From positions 1 through 64,000 of the forward strand of contig NZ_VSKM01000004.1 of assembly GCF_008086175.1 (NCBI RefSeq): DNA of 64,000 nucleotides, read 5' to 3'. This document shows positions 46,202 to 54,965 of the stretch, in pieces (positions within the stretch are counted from its first letter, which is position 1; every line of letters starts with the position of its first letter). The notes below the pieces were generated by a model, which was not told the origin of the DNA, made no database searches, and was given only the letters and a program-made list of their open reading frames with translations. This DNA is from Bizionia saleffrena. GTDB taxonomy: Bacteria > Bacteroidota > Bacteroidia > Flavobacteriales > Flavobacteriaceae. Made by a program: the position numbers and the translations under genes.

Positions 46202-47509
46202 ATGGATTATATACCAAATATTTTATTTGCATTCGTACTAATAGCAGGTCTCGGTTATTTTGCGTTTAATGTAAGAAAACTGATTCGTAACATTAATTTA
46301 GGAAAAGCTAAAGAGGTTAACGATAATAAACCTGCACGTTGGAAAAACGTAATAATGATTGCTCTTGGGCAGAGTAAAATGGTAAAACGACCAGTATCTG
46401 GTTTCTTCCACGTTATTGTTTACGTCGGCTTTGTAATTATTAATATTGAGGTTTTAGAAATTATTATCGACGGACTATTTGGCACGCATCGTATATTCTC
46501 TAGTTTAGGAAGCGTTTATGGTGTTCTTATAGGAAGTTTTGAAGTATTAGCAGCGCTAGTTTTTATAGCTGTTGTAGTGTTTTGGATACGCCGAAATGTG
46601 ATTAAGATTAAACGTTTTATGAGCGCCGAAATGAAAGGTTGGCCAAAAAGCGATGGAAATATTATTCTGTATTTCGAAATGGTTTTAATGGCATTGTTTT
46701 TAATTATGAATGCTACCGACCTCACCTTTCAACAAACGGAATCTGGTAATGTAATTAGTCAATACATTGCACCATTTTTCAGTAATTTTTCAGAGAGTGC
46801 GTTACATATCGTGGAGCGTTCTGCGTGGTGGCTGCATATTGTTGGTATATTAATATTCTTAAACTACCTCTATTTCTCTAAGCATTTACATATTTTATTA
46901 GCATTCCCAAACACCTATTACGGTAATATTAATCCAAAAGGACAGTTCGAAAATGATGCTGCCGTAACTAAAGAGGTGATGTTAATGATGGATCCAGATG
47001 CCGATCCGTTTGCAGCTCCAGCCGAAGACGCGCAAGATGAAACGCCTGCAAAATTTGGAGCGAGCGATGTGCAGGATTTAAGTTGGGTGAATTTACTAAA
47101 CGCATACACGTGTACCGAATGCGGTCGTTGTACAAGCGAATGTCCTGCAAATATTACGGGTAAAAAGTTATCACCGCGTAAAATTATGATGGATACCAGA
47201 GATCGTCTGGAAGAAGTAGGGAAAAATATCGATGCTAATAAAGGTGTTTTCGTAGATGATGGAAAGCAATTATTAAACGACTATATTACGCCCGAAGAAT
47301 TATGGGCGTGTACTAGTTGTAACGCTTGTACAGAGGCTTGCCCTGTAAGTATCGATCCCTTAAATATTATTATGGAAATGCGTCGTTATTTAGTAATGGA
47401 AGAATCGGCGGCACCTATGGAGCTTAATAATATGATGACCAATGTTGAAAATAACGGTGCACCTTGGCCTTACAATCAAATGGATCGATTAAACTGGAAA
47501 GACGAATAG
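46202..47509 (+). CDS. Membrane-bound Fe-S protein (HdrC/GlpC-like) with two 4Fe-4S clusters
   Basis: The 435-residue protein has about five N-terminal membrane segments (4-22, 58-85, 95-120, 150-170, 210-230) resembling a haem-type quinone-interacting subunit, followed by a soluble domain. That domain has two ferredoxin motifs, CTECGRCTSECP and CTSCNACTEACP (about 300-385). This fits a quinone-linked electron-transfer subunit. The CCG-domain partner at 48453 is three genes downstream, so both probably form one complex similar to HdrBC or LutAB parts. The electron donor is unknown. Confidence 0.82.
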   Translation: MDYIPNILFAFVLIAGLGYFAFNVRKLIRNINLGKAKEVNDNKPARWKNVIMIALGQSKMVKRPVSGFFHVIVYVGFVIINIEVLEIIIDGLFGTHRIFSSLGSVYGVLIGSFEVLAALVFIAVVVFWIRRNVIKIKRFMSAEMKGWPKSDGNIILYFEMVLMALFLIMNATDLTFQQTESGNVISQYIAPFFSNFSESALHIVERSAWWLHIVGILIFLNYLYFSKHLHILLAFPNTYYGNINPKGQFENDAAVTKEVMLMMDPDADPFAAPAEDAQDETPAKFGASDVQDLSWVNLLNAYTCTECGRCTSECPANITGKKLSPRKIMMDTRDRLEEVGKNIDANKGVFVDDGKQLLNDYITPEELWACTSCNACTEACPVSIDPLNIIMEMRRYLVMEESAAPMELNNMMTNVENNGAPWPYNQMDRLNWKDE

Positions 47510-47600
47510 TATTTCAATCTGAGTGAAGGATTAAAATCCGTTTTAAAAATGAGTAGATAATAATATGCAGAATGAATAACTCTTAATTTCAAAATAGAAA

Positions 47601-47954
47601 ATGAATATATTTAAGAAGAACATAGCACCTCTAATTATACTATTCATATTCTTTGGATTAGGCAAAAGTCAAGCACAATCGTACACTGAAGATTCATTAC
47701 AAATAAAAGCGTATACCGAAATAAAGTTTATAGAAAGTGTTGCAGAGCATATCACTTTAAAAAAAGTGTTTTGCGATTACTGTTCAGAATTTCAGACACA
47801 GAAAATAGGGGAAGAGGCATTACGACGTGCAGACCTCGAAAAATACGATTCCCAAAACAGATTAAAAAATGGCTATAAAAAATTAGCTGTTTATATAAGG
47901 ATTTCGAAAGACGATTTCGCTTCAATTGTACCAGAGACAGAAACCGATAAATGA
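47601..47954 (+). CDS. Small exported protein of unknown function
   Basis: The 117-residue protein has a signal peptide (FKKNIAPLIILFIFFGLGKS, then QAQ). The mature part has helical character, a CDYC motif (KKVFCDYCSEFQTQKIGEEA) and a C-terminal strand KLAVYIRISKDDF. The CxxC-like pair suggests a redox or metal-binding role, but no family is recognised. It overlaps the next gene by four bases (ATGA), so the two are coupled. Confidence 0.6.
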   Translation: MNIFKKNIAPLIILFIFFGLGKSQAQSYTEDSLQIKAYTEIKFIESVAEHITLKKVFCDYCSEFQTQKIGEEALRRADLEKYDSQNRLKNGYKKLAVYIRISKDDFASIVPETETDK

Positions 47955-48394
47955 TGAAAAGAGAAGATGCAGATCAGTTTTTACACGAGAAAGTCGCAGC
48001 TGGAGAAAAAATAAGCCCTGTATTACCTGAAGGTGTAAAAAACTATTTAATAGATATAGACGGTACCATTACAGACGATATCCCAAATGAAGAACCAGAG
48101 CGAATGGAAACGTGCTTACCCTACCTGGATGCCTTGAAAACATGCAACAAATGGTACGAACAAGGCCATATGATTTGTTTTTTTACCTCTAGACTTGAAG
48201 ATCACAGAGCGGTAACAACCCAATGGTTAAATACACACGGTTTTAAATTTCATAGTTTATTAATGGGGAAACCCCGTGGTGGCAATTACCATTGGATAGA
48301 TAATCATTTGGTGAAAGCGACACAATATAAAGGACAGTTTACAGATTTAATAGAGAAAAAAGTAAGAATTCAAGTCTTTAACGATAAGAAGTAA
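47951..48394 (+). CDS. HAD-superfamily phosphatase-like protein
   Basis: The 147-residue protein has the HAD motif I YLIDIDGTITDDIP (nucleophile and acid Asp), motif II ICFFTSRLEDHR, and later LMGKPRGGNYHWIDNH (Lys and Asp of motifs III/IV). Similar short proteins in Flavobacteriaceae have been labelled phosphoheptose isomerase, but the motifs are those of a HAD hydrolase. Substrate unknown. It is coupled to the small exported protein gene and sits between the two Fe-S genes. A second ATG is the next codon. Confidence 0.72.
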   Translation: MMKREDADQFLHEKVAAGEKISPVLPEGVKNYLIDIDGTITDDIPNEEPERMETCLPYLDALKTCNKWYEQGHMICFFTSRLEDHRAVTTQWLNTHGFKFHSLLMGKPRGGNYHWIDNHLVKATQYKGQFTDLIEKKVRIQVFNDKK

Positions 48395-48452
48395 ACAATT
48401 AATTATATCCGTTTTTACGGCTTAACATTTATAAAACTTAAACCTCATAGAT

Positions 48453-49244
48453 ATGAGCGAACAACTTAAAGTGCCAACAATGGCAGAATACATGGCAGAA
48501 GGTAAGCACCCAGAGGTTTTATTTTGGGTAGGATGCGCTGGAAGCTTTGACGATAGAGCAAAAAAAATAACAAAAGCGTTTGTTAGAATATTAAATAAGG
48601 CCAATGTAGAATTCGCAGTTTTAGGAACCGAAGAAAGTTGCACAGGAGATCCTGCAAAGCGTTCGGGGAACGAATTTTTATTTCAAATGCAGGCTGTTAC
48701 TAATATAGAAGTAATGAATGCTTACGAAATTAAAAAAATAGTAACCGCTTGTCCGCATTGCTTTAATACTATTAAAAACGAATATCCGGGATTAGGTGGT
48801 AACTACGAAGTGGTGCACCATACCCAGTTTTTAAAAGGACTTTTGGACGACGGACGTTTAACCATTGAAGGTGGACAATTTAAAGGAAAGCGCATTACTT
48901 TTCACGATCCGTGTTACTTAGGTCGTGCCAATAATGTTTATGAAGCACCTAGAGAGTTAATTAGAAAGTTAGACGCCGAACTTGTAGAAATGAAAAGCTG
49001 CAAATCTCGTGGGTTATGTTGCGGAGCCGGTGGTGCGCAAATGTTTAAAGACGCTGAAAAAGGCGATAAAGAAATAAATATCGAACGTACCGAACAAGCT
49101 CTGGAAACGAAACCGGAAATTATTGCAGCTGGTTGTCCGTTTTGTAATACTATGATGACGGATGGCGTAAAAGGTAAAGATAAAGAAGGTGATGTTGAAG
49201 TAATGGATATTGCCGAACTTATCGCTAATGCTCAAGATTTATAA
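48453..49244 (+). CDS. CCG-domain Fe-S protein (HdrB/GlpC/LutA-like)
   Basis: The 263-residue protein has two cysteine-rich CCG-type modules. The first includes LFWVGCAGSFDDRAK and VTACPHCFNTIKNEYPG. The second includes FHDPCYLGRANNVYEAPREL, SRGLCCGAGGAQMF and AAGCPFCNTMMTDG. Such domains hold non-cubane 4Fe-4S clusters in heterodisulfide reductase HdrB and in GlpC/LutA. With the membrane Fe-S protein at 46202 it probably passes electrons between a soluble donor and the quinone pool. A thiol/disulfide substrate such as bacillithiol is possible but speculative. Confidence 0.85.
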   Translation: MSEQLKVPTMAEYMAEGKHPEVLFWVGCAGSFDDRAKKITKAFVRILNKANVEFAVLGTEESCTGDPAKRSGNEFLFQMQAVTNIEVMNAYEIKKIVTACPHCFNTIKNEYPGLGGNYEVVHHTQFLKGLLDDGRLTIEGGQFKGKRITFHDPCYLGRANNVYEAPRELIRKLDAELVEMKSCKSRGLCCGAGGAQMFKDAEKGDKEINIERTEQALETKPEIIAAGCPFCNTMMTDGVKGKDKEGDVEVMDIAELIANAQDL

Positions 49245-49245
49245 G

Positions 49246-49449
49246 ATGGAACCAATCGATAAGAAGAAGTATTTGTATCCCGGAGCATTTGCTGGTTTAG
49301 TTTTTGCAGGTGTTATGGCGGCTTTCGATTATAACGATGATATTTTATTTTCAATTAGTAAATTTTTAATGAACTTCATCCTTTTTGGCGGTTTTATGGC
49401 AGCTATAAATTACTTTTCATTACGAAAAGCGCGTAAAAACAAAAAGTAA
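49246..49449 (+). CDS. Small membrane protein of unknown function
   Basis: The 67-residue protein starts MEPIDKKKYLYPGAFAGLVF, two bases after the stop of the CCG Fe-S gene. An in-frame ATG at 49210 lies inside that gene and is not needed. Two hydrophobic segments (about 11-28 and 38-57) are separated by DYNDDIL, and the tail is basic (RKARKNKK), suggesting a two-helix hairpin with the C-terminus in the cytoplasm. No family recognised; it may help assemble the Fe-S complex. Confidence 0.6.
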   Translation: MEPIDKKKYLYPGAFAGLVFAGVMAAFDYNDDILFSISKFLMNFILFGGFMAAINYFSLRKARKNKK

Positions 49450-49481
49450 TCTTTCACTTAAAAAAAAACGTAAACACAACA

Positions 49482-49967
49482 ATGTTAGTAGATTTTAATA
49501 CATTACCAGAGACCTCAAAAATTTGGATATACCAAGCAAATCGTTCTTTTTCTGATGTAGAACTAGAAGAAATAAAAGAGAAATTAAAAATTTTTATTTC
49601 TAATTGGGCTGCGCACGGTACCGATTTACAAGCGGGTTTCGAGATAAAGTATAAACGCTTTATCATTTTAGCGGTAGACCAAGGAGTGCAAGCAGCAACA
49701 GGTTGTAGTGTGGATAGTTCGGTGCATTTTATTCAGCAACTAGAAAAAGAATACAATGTTGATTTAATGGATAAAATGAACGTATCCTATAAACAAGGTG
49801 AATACGTTGCTTATAAAACATTAACCGATTTTAGAAAAATGGCGAAAGATAAAGCCGTCTCTAAAAAAACGATTGTTTTTAATAACTTGGTAACCAATAT
49901 TGCCGAATTTAACGAGAACTGGGAAGTTCCGGCGAGCGAAAGCTGGCATAATCGCTTTTTAAAATAA
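49482..49967 (+). CDS. Conserved flavobacterial protein, often labelled ABC transporter ATPase
   Basis: The 161-residue protein (MLVDFNTLPETSKIWIYQAN) has the central motif GCSVDSSVHFIQQLEKEYNV and a C-terminus VPASESWHNRF. Homologues in Flavobacteriia are commonly annotated as ABC transporter ATPase. I see no Walker A or ABC signature, so that name is not supported here. A single cysteine in TGCSVDSS might be functional. It is the last gene before a terminator at 49971-50006 and may belong to the Fe-S operon. Confidence 0.7.
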   Translation: MLVDFNTLPETSKIWIYQANRSFSDVELEEIKEKLKIFISNWAAHGTDLQAGFEIKYKRFIILAVDQGVQAATGCSVDSSVHFIQQLEKEYNVDLMDKMNVSYKQGEYVAYKTLTDFRKMAKDKAVSKKTIVFNNLVTNIAEFNENWEVPASESWHNRFLK

Positions 49968-49970
49968 TAT

Positions 49971-50006
49971 AATTACTGCTAATTTTTATTGGCAGTAATT
50001 TTTTTC
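49971..50006 (+). terminator. Rho-independent terminator ending the Fe-S operon
   Basis: The stem aattactgc / gcagtaatt, loop taatttttattg, is followed by seven T. Confidence 0.8.
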
Positions 50007-50118
50007 TCTACTTACTAATAAAACTGTCTTAAAGTCTTTATTTAATAATAAGAAATACACTAATTTGTCGTTGTCTAAAATGTTGCGCTTCTGTAACAGC
50101 TTTATAGATTATTATTTT

Positions 50119-53076
50119 ATGCGAAACGTATTATATTCCCTCATATTCTTTATTTTTTCTATCTCTTTATCTGCTCAACAGTCAGGTAATCCGCTTTTGG
50201 CAAAAGATGTAAATGGTCAAAAACAATGGGTCGATAGTGTGTACAATGCCTTGACTTTAAAAGAAAAGATTGGGCAATTATATATGGTTCAAGTGTTTTC
50301 TGATCAGTCAGAAGCTAATAAAAATAAAATAATCGGACTTATAAAAGACCAAAAAATAGGAGGCATTATATACTCTAAGGGAGGCCCTGTACGTCAAGCT
50401 AAATTAAACAACGTACTACAAGCAGCTTCACAAACCCCTTTACTTATTGGTATGGATGCCGAATGGGGATTAAGTATGCGATTGGATTCTACATTTTCAT
50501 TTCCTTGGAATATGACTTTAGGAGCCATTAAGGATCCCAAACTTATAGAACAAACCGGTCGCCAATTAGGAGAACACAGTAAACGTTTAGGTGTTCATTT
50601 TAATTTCGCTCCTGTGGTAGATATTAATACCAATCCTAAAAATCCTATTATTGGAAATCGTTCGTTTGGAGAAGATAGAGATAACGTTACCGAAAAAGCG
50701 ATGGCCTTAATGAAAGGAATGCAAAGTGTAGGTGTATTGTCTAGTGCAAAACATTTTCCTGGTCACGGCGATACGGCAAGCGACTCTCATAAAACATTAC
50801 CTACAATTACCTTCAATAAAAAACGAATAGATTCTATTGAATTATATCCCTATAGAAAATTAATAAAAGAAGGGCTATCGAGTGTTATGGTTGCGCATTT
50901 AAGCGTGCCTAGTTTAGAGGCTCGTGACGGATATCCTTCATCATTGTCAAAAACTATTGTCACAGATATTTTAAAAGAAAGATTAGGGTTTAAAGGGTTG
51001 ATTTTTACCGATGCGCTGACTATGAAAGGTGTTGCCGATTTTGTAAAACCTACGTTTGACGGCGTAAATTCTGGATCAGTGAATGTTGGTGGTGAAATTG
51101 ATTTAGCAGCTTTTTTAGCAGGAAATGATGTAATGCTAATGTCTGAAGATGTTGAAAAAGGCATTAATAAAATTGCTGAAGCTTACGAACGCGGTGCGAT
51201 AACAGATGAACGATTACAACTTTCTGTAAAAAAAATATTGCTTGCAAAATATAAAGTAGGATTAAATAAGTACGAACCTATTGGTACAGCTAATTTAGTA
51301 GAAGACTTAAATCGTATTAAAGATTACGCCCTTTACGAAACGTTGATGGAGCAAGCTATAACAGTGGCTCACGACGATAAAAAACTATTACCTCTAAGAC
51401 ATCTAGAAACTAAAAATATAGCGTATGTTTCTTTAGGCGATGATGATGGCACTCCATTTTACGAGGAATTAAAAAAATATGGGAAAGTACATAAAATAGA
51501 AGATAACAATTTAGATGTTTTAATTGAAAAACTTCAAAATTATAACACGGTGATTGTAGGATTTCATAAATCTAATGACAATCCTTGGAAAGGCTACGAG
51601 TTCACCAATAAAGAACTAACGTGGCTCTATGAAATAGCACGAACAAACACTGTAATTTTAAACATTTTTACGCGTCCTTATGCCTTATTAGATTTGGAAT
51701 CTATAACGAATATAGAGAGCGTTGTGGTGAGTTACCAAAACAGTAAAGTGGCGCAAGAGAAATCAGCACAACTTATTTTTGGTGCCTTTCCGGCAAAAGG
51801 GACTTTACCTGTATCAGCAGGGCCGTATTTTACAGTAGGCGATGGGATTCAGAAAAATAGTTTGAATCGTTTAGCCTATACTATTCCGGAACGGGTGGGT
51901 ATGAATTCAGAAAAACTTAATAAAATAGATGCTATCGCACAATATGCCATAGATCAAAAAATGACGCCTGGAATTCAACTTCTAGTGGCTAGAAAAGGAA
52001 AAGTAATTTATAATAAAAATTTTGGAAAACACACTTACGATGGTACCAAAGTTGTAGAATCAGACGATATTTATGATATCGCTTCACTTACTAAAATTGT
52101 AGCTACTTTACCTTTGTTAATGGAGTTGGAAGACCAAGGAATTGTGTCTTTAGATAGCAAGTTATCTGATATTCTACCTTATTATAAGCATTCGAATAAG
52201 AAGAATATGACTATTAAAAAAATGCTCTCCCATTATGCCCAACTAAAACCTTGGATACCTTTTTATTATGCGACTTTAGATTCGGTCACTAATAAACCAT
52301 CAAGCAAATACTACAGAACATCCAGAAAGCCAGGATTTACTACGGAAATTGCACCAAATTTATTTATGCGTGACAGTTACCAAGATTCTATTCCTAAAAT
52401 TATTAAAGACACCGAGTTATTAAGTCACTTACGCTACCGTTACAGCGATTTAGCGTATTATATTATTAAGCAATACATAGAAAAACATTACGACCGACCG
52501 TTAAATGAGGTTGCTCAAGATCACTTTTATAAGTCGTTAGGCGCAAATCATACTTTATATAATCCTTATAAAACCATTTCGAACACCAAAATAGCGCCAA
52601 CGGAAGTAGACGATTATTACAGATTTCAAAAGGTACAAGGTTATGTTCACGATATGGGAGCGGCAATGCAAGGCGGTGTTGGCGGACACGCGGGTGTGTT
52701 TAGTAACGCCAATGATATTGCTAAAATTATGCAAATGTATTTACAAAAAGGATACTACGGCGGTGTGCGTTATTTAAAACCAGAAACTATCGATAAGTTT
52801 AATACCTGTTATTTCTGTGAGAAAAATGTAAGGAGAGGCGTTGGTTTCGACAAACCCCAATTAGGAGAAGAAGGGCCAACGTGTGGCTGTGTATCTATGA
52901 CAAGCTTTGGGCATTCAGGATTTACAGGAACTTACGCTTGGGCAGATCCAGATGAAGAAATAGTTTATGTGTTTTTAGCCAATAGAACGTACCCAAGTTC
53001 GAAAGCAAAAAATATGTTGTTAAGAGAAGATATTAGAACAGACATTCAAAAAGCTATTTACGAGGCGATTAACTAG
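50119..53076 (+). CDS. GH3 (NagZ-like) beta-N-acetylhexosaminidase fused to a serine beta-lactamase-type domain
   Basis: ATG 50119 (MRNVLYSLIFFIFSISLSAQ) gives a signal peptide; an upstream in-frame ATG at 50065 does not. The 985-residue protein has a GH3 catalytic domain (about 25-385) with the NagZ motif KHFPGHGDTASDSH near residue 212 and FTDALTMKGV. A GH3 C-terminal Rossmann domain lies at about 390-590. A serine-hydrolase domain (about 610-985) carries SLTK (Ser about 656), YSD (RYSDLAYY) and GHSGFTGT. This fusion is known in Bacteroidota. It should release GlcNAc from muropeptides and perhaps hydrolyse the peptide or ester part, in the periplasm. Five cysteines lie near 890-920. Confidence 0.92.
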   Translation: MRNVLYSLIFFIFSISLSAQQSGNPLLAKDVNGQKQWVDSVYNALTLKEKIGQLYMVQVFSDQSEANKNKIIGLIKDQKIGGIIYSKGGPVRQAKLNNVLQAASQTPLLIGMDAEWGLSMRLDSTFSFPWNMTLGAIKDPKLIEQTGRQLGEHSKRLGVHFNFAPVVDINTNPKNPIIGNRSFGEDRDNVTEKAMALMKGMQSVGVLSSAKHFPGHGDTASDSHKTLPTITFNKKRIDSIELYPYRKLIKEGLSSVMVAHLSVPSLEARDGYPSSLSKTIVTDILKERLGFKGLIFTDALTMKGVADFVKPTFDGVNSGSVNVGGEIDLAAFLAGNDVMLMSEDVEKGINKIAEAYERGAITDERLQLSVKKILLAKYKVGLNKYEPIGTANLVEDLNRIKDYALYETLMEQAITVAHDDKKLLPLRHLETKNIAYVSLGDDDGTPFYEELKKYGKVHKIEDNNLDVLIEKLQNYNTVIVGFHKSNDNPWKGYEFTNKELTWLYEIARTNTVILNIFTRPYALLDLESITNIESVVVSYQNSKVAQEKSAQLIFGAFPAKGTLPVSAGPYFTVGDGIQKNSLNRLAYTIPERVGMNSEKLNKIDAIAQYAIDQKMTPGIQLLVARKGKVIYNKNFGKHTYDGTKVVESDDIYDIASLTKIVATLPLLMELEDQGIVSLDSKLSDILPYYKHSNKKNMTIKKMLSHYAQLKPWIPFYYATLDSVTNKPSSKYYRTSRKPGFTTEIAPNLFMRDSYQDSIPKIIKDTELLSHLRYRYSDLAYYIIKQYIEKHYDRPLNEVAQDHFYKSLGANHTLYNPYKTISNTKIAPTEVDDYYRFQKVQGYVHDMGAAMQGGVGGHAGVFSNANDIAKIMQMYLQKGYYGGVRYLKPETIDKFNTCYFCEKNVRRGVGFDKPQLGEEGPTCGCVSMTSFGHSGFTGTYAWADPDEEIVYVFLANRTYPSSKAKNMLLREDIRTDIQKAIYEAIN

Positions 53077-53104
53077 ATACTAGACATAAAAAACATTAAA
53101 AAAG

Positions 53105-54238
53105 GTGAAAATAGGAATAGTATGTTATCCAACGTTTGGAGGTAGTGGCGTAGTTGCTACAGAGTTAGGTTTAGAGCTTTCTAAGCGGGGCCATAATATT
53201 CATTTTATAACGTACAATCAGCCAGTTCGTTTAGAGCTCTTAGGTAATAATGTACATTATCATGAAGTGAATGTGCCAGAATATCCATTGTTTCATTACC
53301 AGCCCTACGAGTTAGCTTTATCAAGCAAATTGGTAGATATGGTGAAACTACATAAAATTGAAATACTTCATGTACATTATGCTATTCCTCACGCTTATGC
53401 AGCATATATGGCGCAAAAAATGTTGCAAGAAGACGGTATTTATATACCTTTTGTTACCACCCTTCACGGTACCGATATCACCTTGGTTGGGAGTCATCCG
53501 TTTTATAAACCAGCGGTCACCTTTAGTATCAATAAATCGAATGCTGTAACGGCAGTTTCAGAAAGCTTAAGAGAAGATACTTTGCGGTTATTTGATATTA
53601 AGAATGATATTAAAGTGATAACAAATTTTATAGATTTAAATAAATTCGATCATACTTTTACCGACTGTCAGCGTGGTATGATGGCCACCGAAGATGAAAA
53701 AATCATCACCCATATTAGTAATTTCAGACCGGTTAAACGCATATTAGATATTATAAAAACCTTTTATAATATTCAAAAAACCATTCCAGCTAAATTAATG
53801 ATGGTTGGAGAAGGGCCGGAGCGCGAACCTGCCGAACGTTTATGCAGAAAATTAGGTATTACAGATAAGGTCGTGTTTTTCGGGAATAGTAATGAAATCG
53901 ATCGTATTTTATGTTTTTCAGATTTGTTCTTATTATTAAGTGAGACCGAAAGTTTCGGGTTATCGGCTTTAGAAGCTATGGCTTCGGGCGTTCCCGTAAT
54001 ATCAAGTAACACGGGAGGTATTCCGGAAGTTAATGAACAAGGTTTTTCAGGGTTCTTAAGTGAGGTGGGGAATGTGGAAGAAATGAGTAAAAATGCCATT
54101 AAAATTCTTCAAGATGAAACTACGCTAAAACAATTCAAAAATAATGCTAAAGAACAAGCACGGAAATTTGATATTGCTAATATCGTTCCTCAATATGAAG
54201 CGATTTACGAAGAAACACTTAGGAATTGTAAAGAGTAA
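53105..54238 (+). CDS. bshA: N-acetyl-alpha-D-glucosaminyl L-malate synthase
   Basis: The 377-residue GT4 glycosyltransferase starts at GTG (MKIGIVCYPTFGGSGVVATE), has FVTTLHGTDITLVGSHPF and the donor-site ETESFGLSALEAMASGVPVI with the E-x7-E motif. This is the BshA signature. It joins UDP-GlcNAc and L-malate, the first step of bacillithiol synthesis; bshB and bshC are not in this window. It starts 28 bases after the GH3 fusion gene and ends at a strong terminator. Confidence 0.95.
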   Translation: MKIGIVCYPTFGGSGVVATELGLELSKRGHNIHFITYNQPVRLELLGNNVHYHEVNVPEYPLFHYQPYELALSSKLVDMVKLHKIEILHVHYAIPHAYAAYMAQKMLQEDGIYIPFVTTLHGTDITLVGSHPFYKPAVTFSINKSNAVTAVSESLREDTLRLFDIKNDIKVITNFIDLNKFDHTFTDCQRGMMATEDEKIITHISNFRPVKRILDIIKTFYNIQKTIPAKLMMVGEGPEREPAERLCRKLGITDKVVFFGNSNEIDRILCFSDLFLLLSETESFGLSALEAMASGVPVISSNTGGIPEVNEQGFSGFLSEVGNVEEMSKNAIKILQDETTLKQFKNNAKEQARKFDIANIVPQYEAIYEETLRNCKE

Positions 54239-54265
54239 AGCTATCAATTATTACGTTTAAGACAC

Positions 54266-54295
54266 AAAAAAAGCACTTCAATTGAAGTGCTTTTT
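54266..54295. terminator. Bidirectional terminator between bshA and a convergent gene
   Basis: The perfect palindrome aaaaagcacttc-aattg-aagtgcttttt has A and T tails on both sides. Confidence 0.85.
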
Positions 54296-54316
54296 AATTA
54301 TCTGTATTTTCTGTTT

Positions 54317-54823
54317 TTAGAATTGGTATCTCACACCCAGCGCAATATCAAAATCGAGGTCGTTATTATCAAAACGGTCATCTCCAAACCCAAGTTCTGG
54401 TCTAAAGTCTAATGACACTAATAATGGGAAATCGAAATTATACTCGATACCTATATCACCTGCTAAGAAAACAAAAGTGTCACTATCGTCATCGTACTTA
54501 TCGTATTTTTTGTAATCATCGTCAATACTATAAGCACCAAAACCAGCGCCAGGACCTGCGTACCAGTTAAAACCACCGTCAATATTCCAAACCCATTGGT
54601 AAATACCAGCCAGTTTAAAACCGTCGTAGTAGTTTCCGTCTCGCCAACCTAAATCAAGTTCTAATCTATTATTGTCTGATAACGCACGCTGATAAGAAAC
54701 TTCAGCCCCAAACCCATCACTATCACCTAAACGTAAACCTATTGCATTTTTTGAAATGGTCTGTGCAGAAGCAGCAAAACCAAACCCTAAAACAGCAACA
54801 GTTAATAAAATTAATTTTTTCAT
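54317..54823 (-). CDS. Small outer-membrane beta-barrel protein
   Basis: The 168-residue protein has a signal peptide ending FAASAQ. Alternating strands follow (NAIGLRLGDSDGFGAEVSYQ, NRLELDLGWRD, FNWYAGPGAGFGAY, FVFLAGDIGIEYNF) and the C-terminus is IALGVRYQF, the usual BAM signal. It resembles OmpW/OmpA-like eight-stranded barrels common in this phylum. An Asp-rich loop (DDDYKKYDKYDDDSD) may bind cations. Role unknown. It is convergent with bshA. Confidence 0.75.
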   Translation of the reverse strand: MKKLILLTVAVLGFGFAASAQTISKNAIGLRLGDSDGFGAEVSYQRALSDNNRLELDLGWRDGNYYDGFKLAGIYQWVWNIDGGFNWYAGPGAGFGAYSIDDDYKKYDKYDDDSDTFVFLAGDIGIEYNFDFPLLVSLDFRPELGFGDDRFDNNDLDFDIALGVRYQF

Positions 54824-54965
54824 ATTATAAGTTGATTTTAAAATTAGTCTATCAAATTTAACCTTTAAAGTAATTGGTTGTTATGAAATTACTACTAATT
54901 TTTTGTTAACAATAGTTAGGTAATTACTGAAGAAAAACTACGATATTCGTAGTGGTAAATTAATT

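Noticed and set aside
47951-48394. Phosphoheptose isomerase
   Set aside because: Also a common label; the DxDGT motif and later Lys/Asp motifs are those of a HAD hydrolase.
49482-49967. ABC transporter ATPase
   Set aside because: This is a common database label for the family, but no Walker A, Walker B or signature motif is visible.
54895-54935. GGTAATTACT upstream of the FAD dehydrogenase gene as another regulon dyad
   Set aside because: It lacks the GTAAC-N4-GTTAC layout and has no -7 element at the shared distance.
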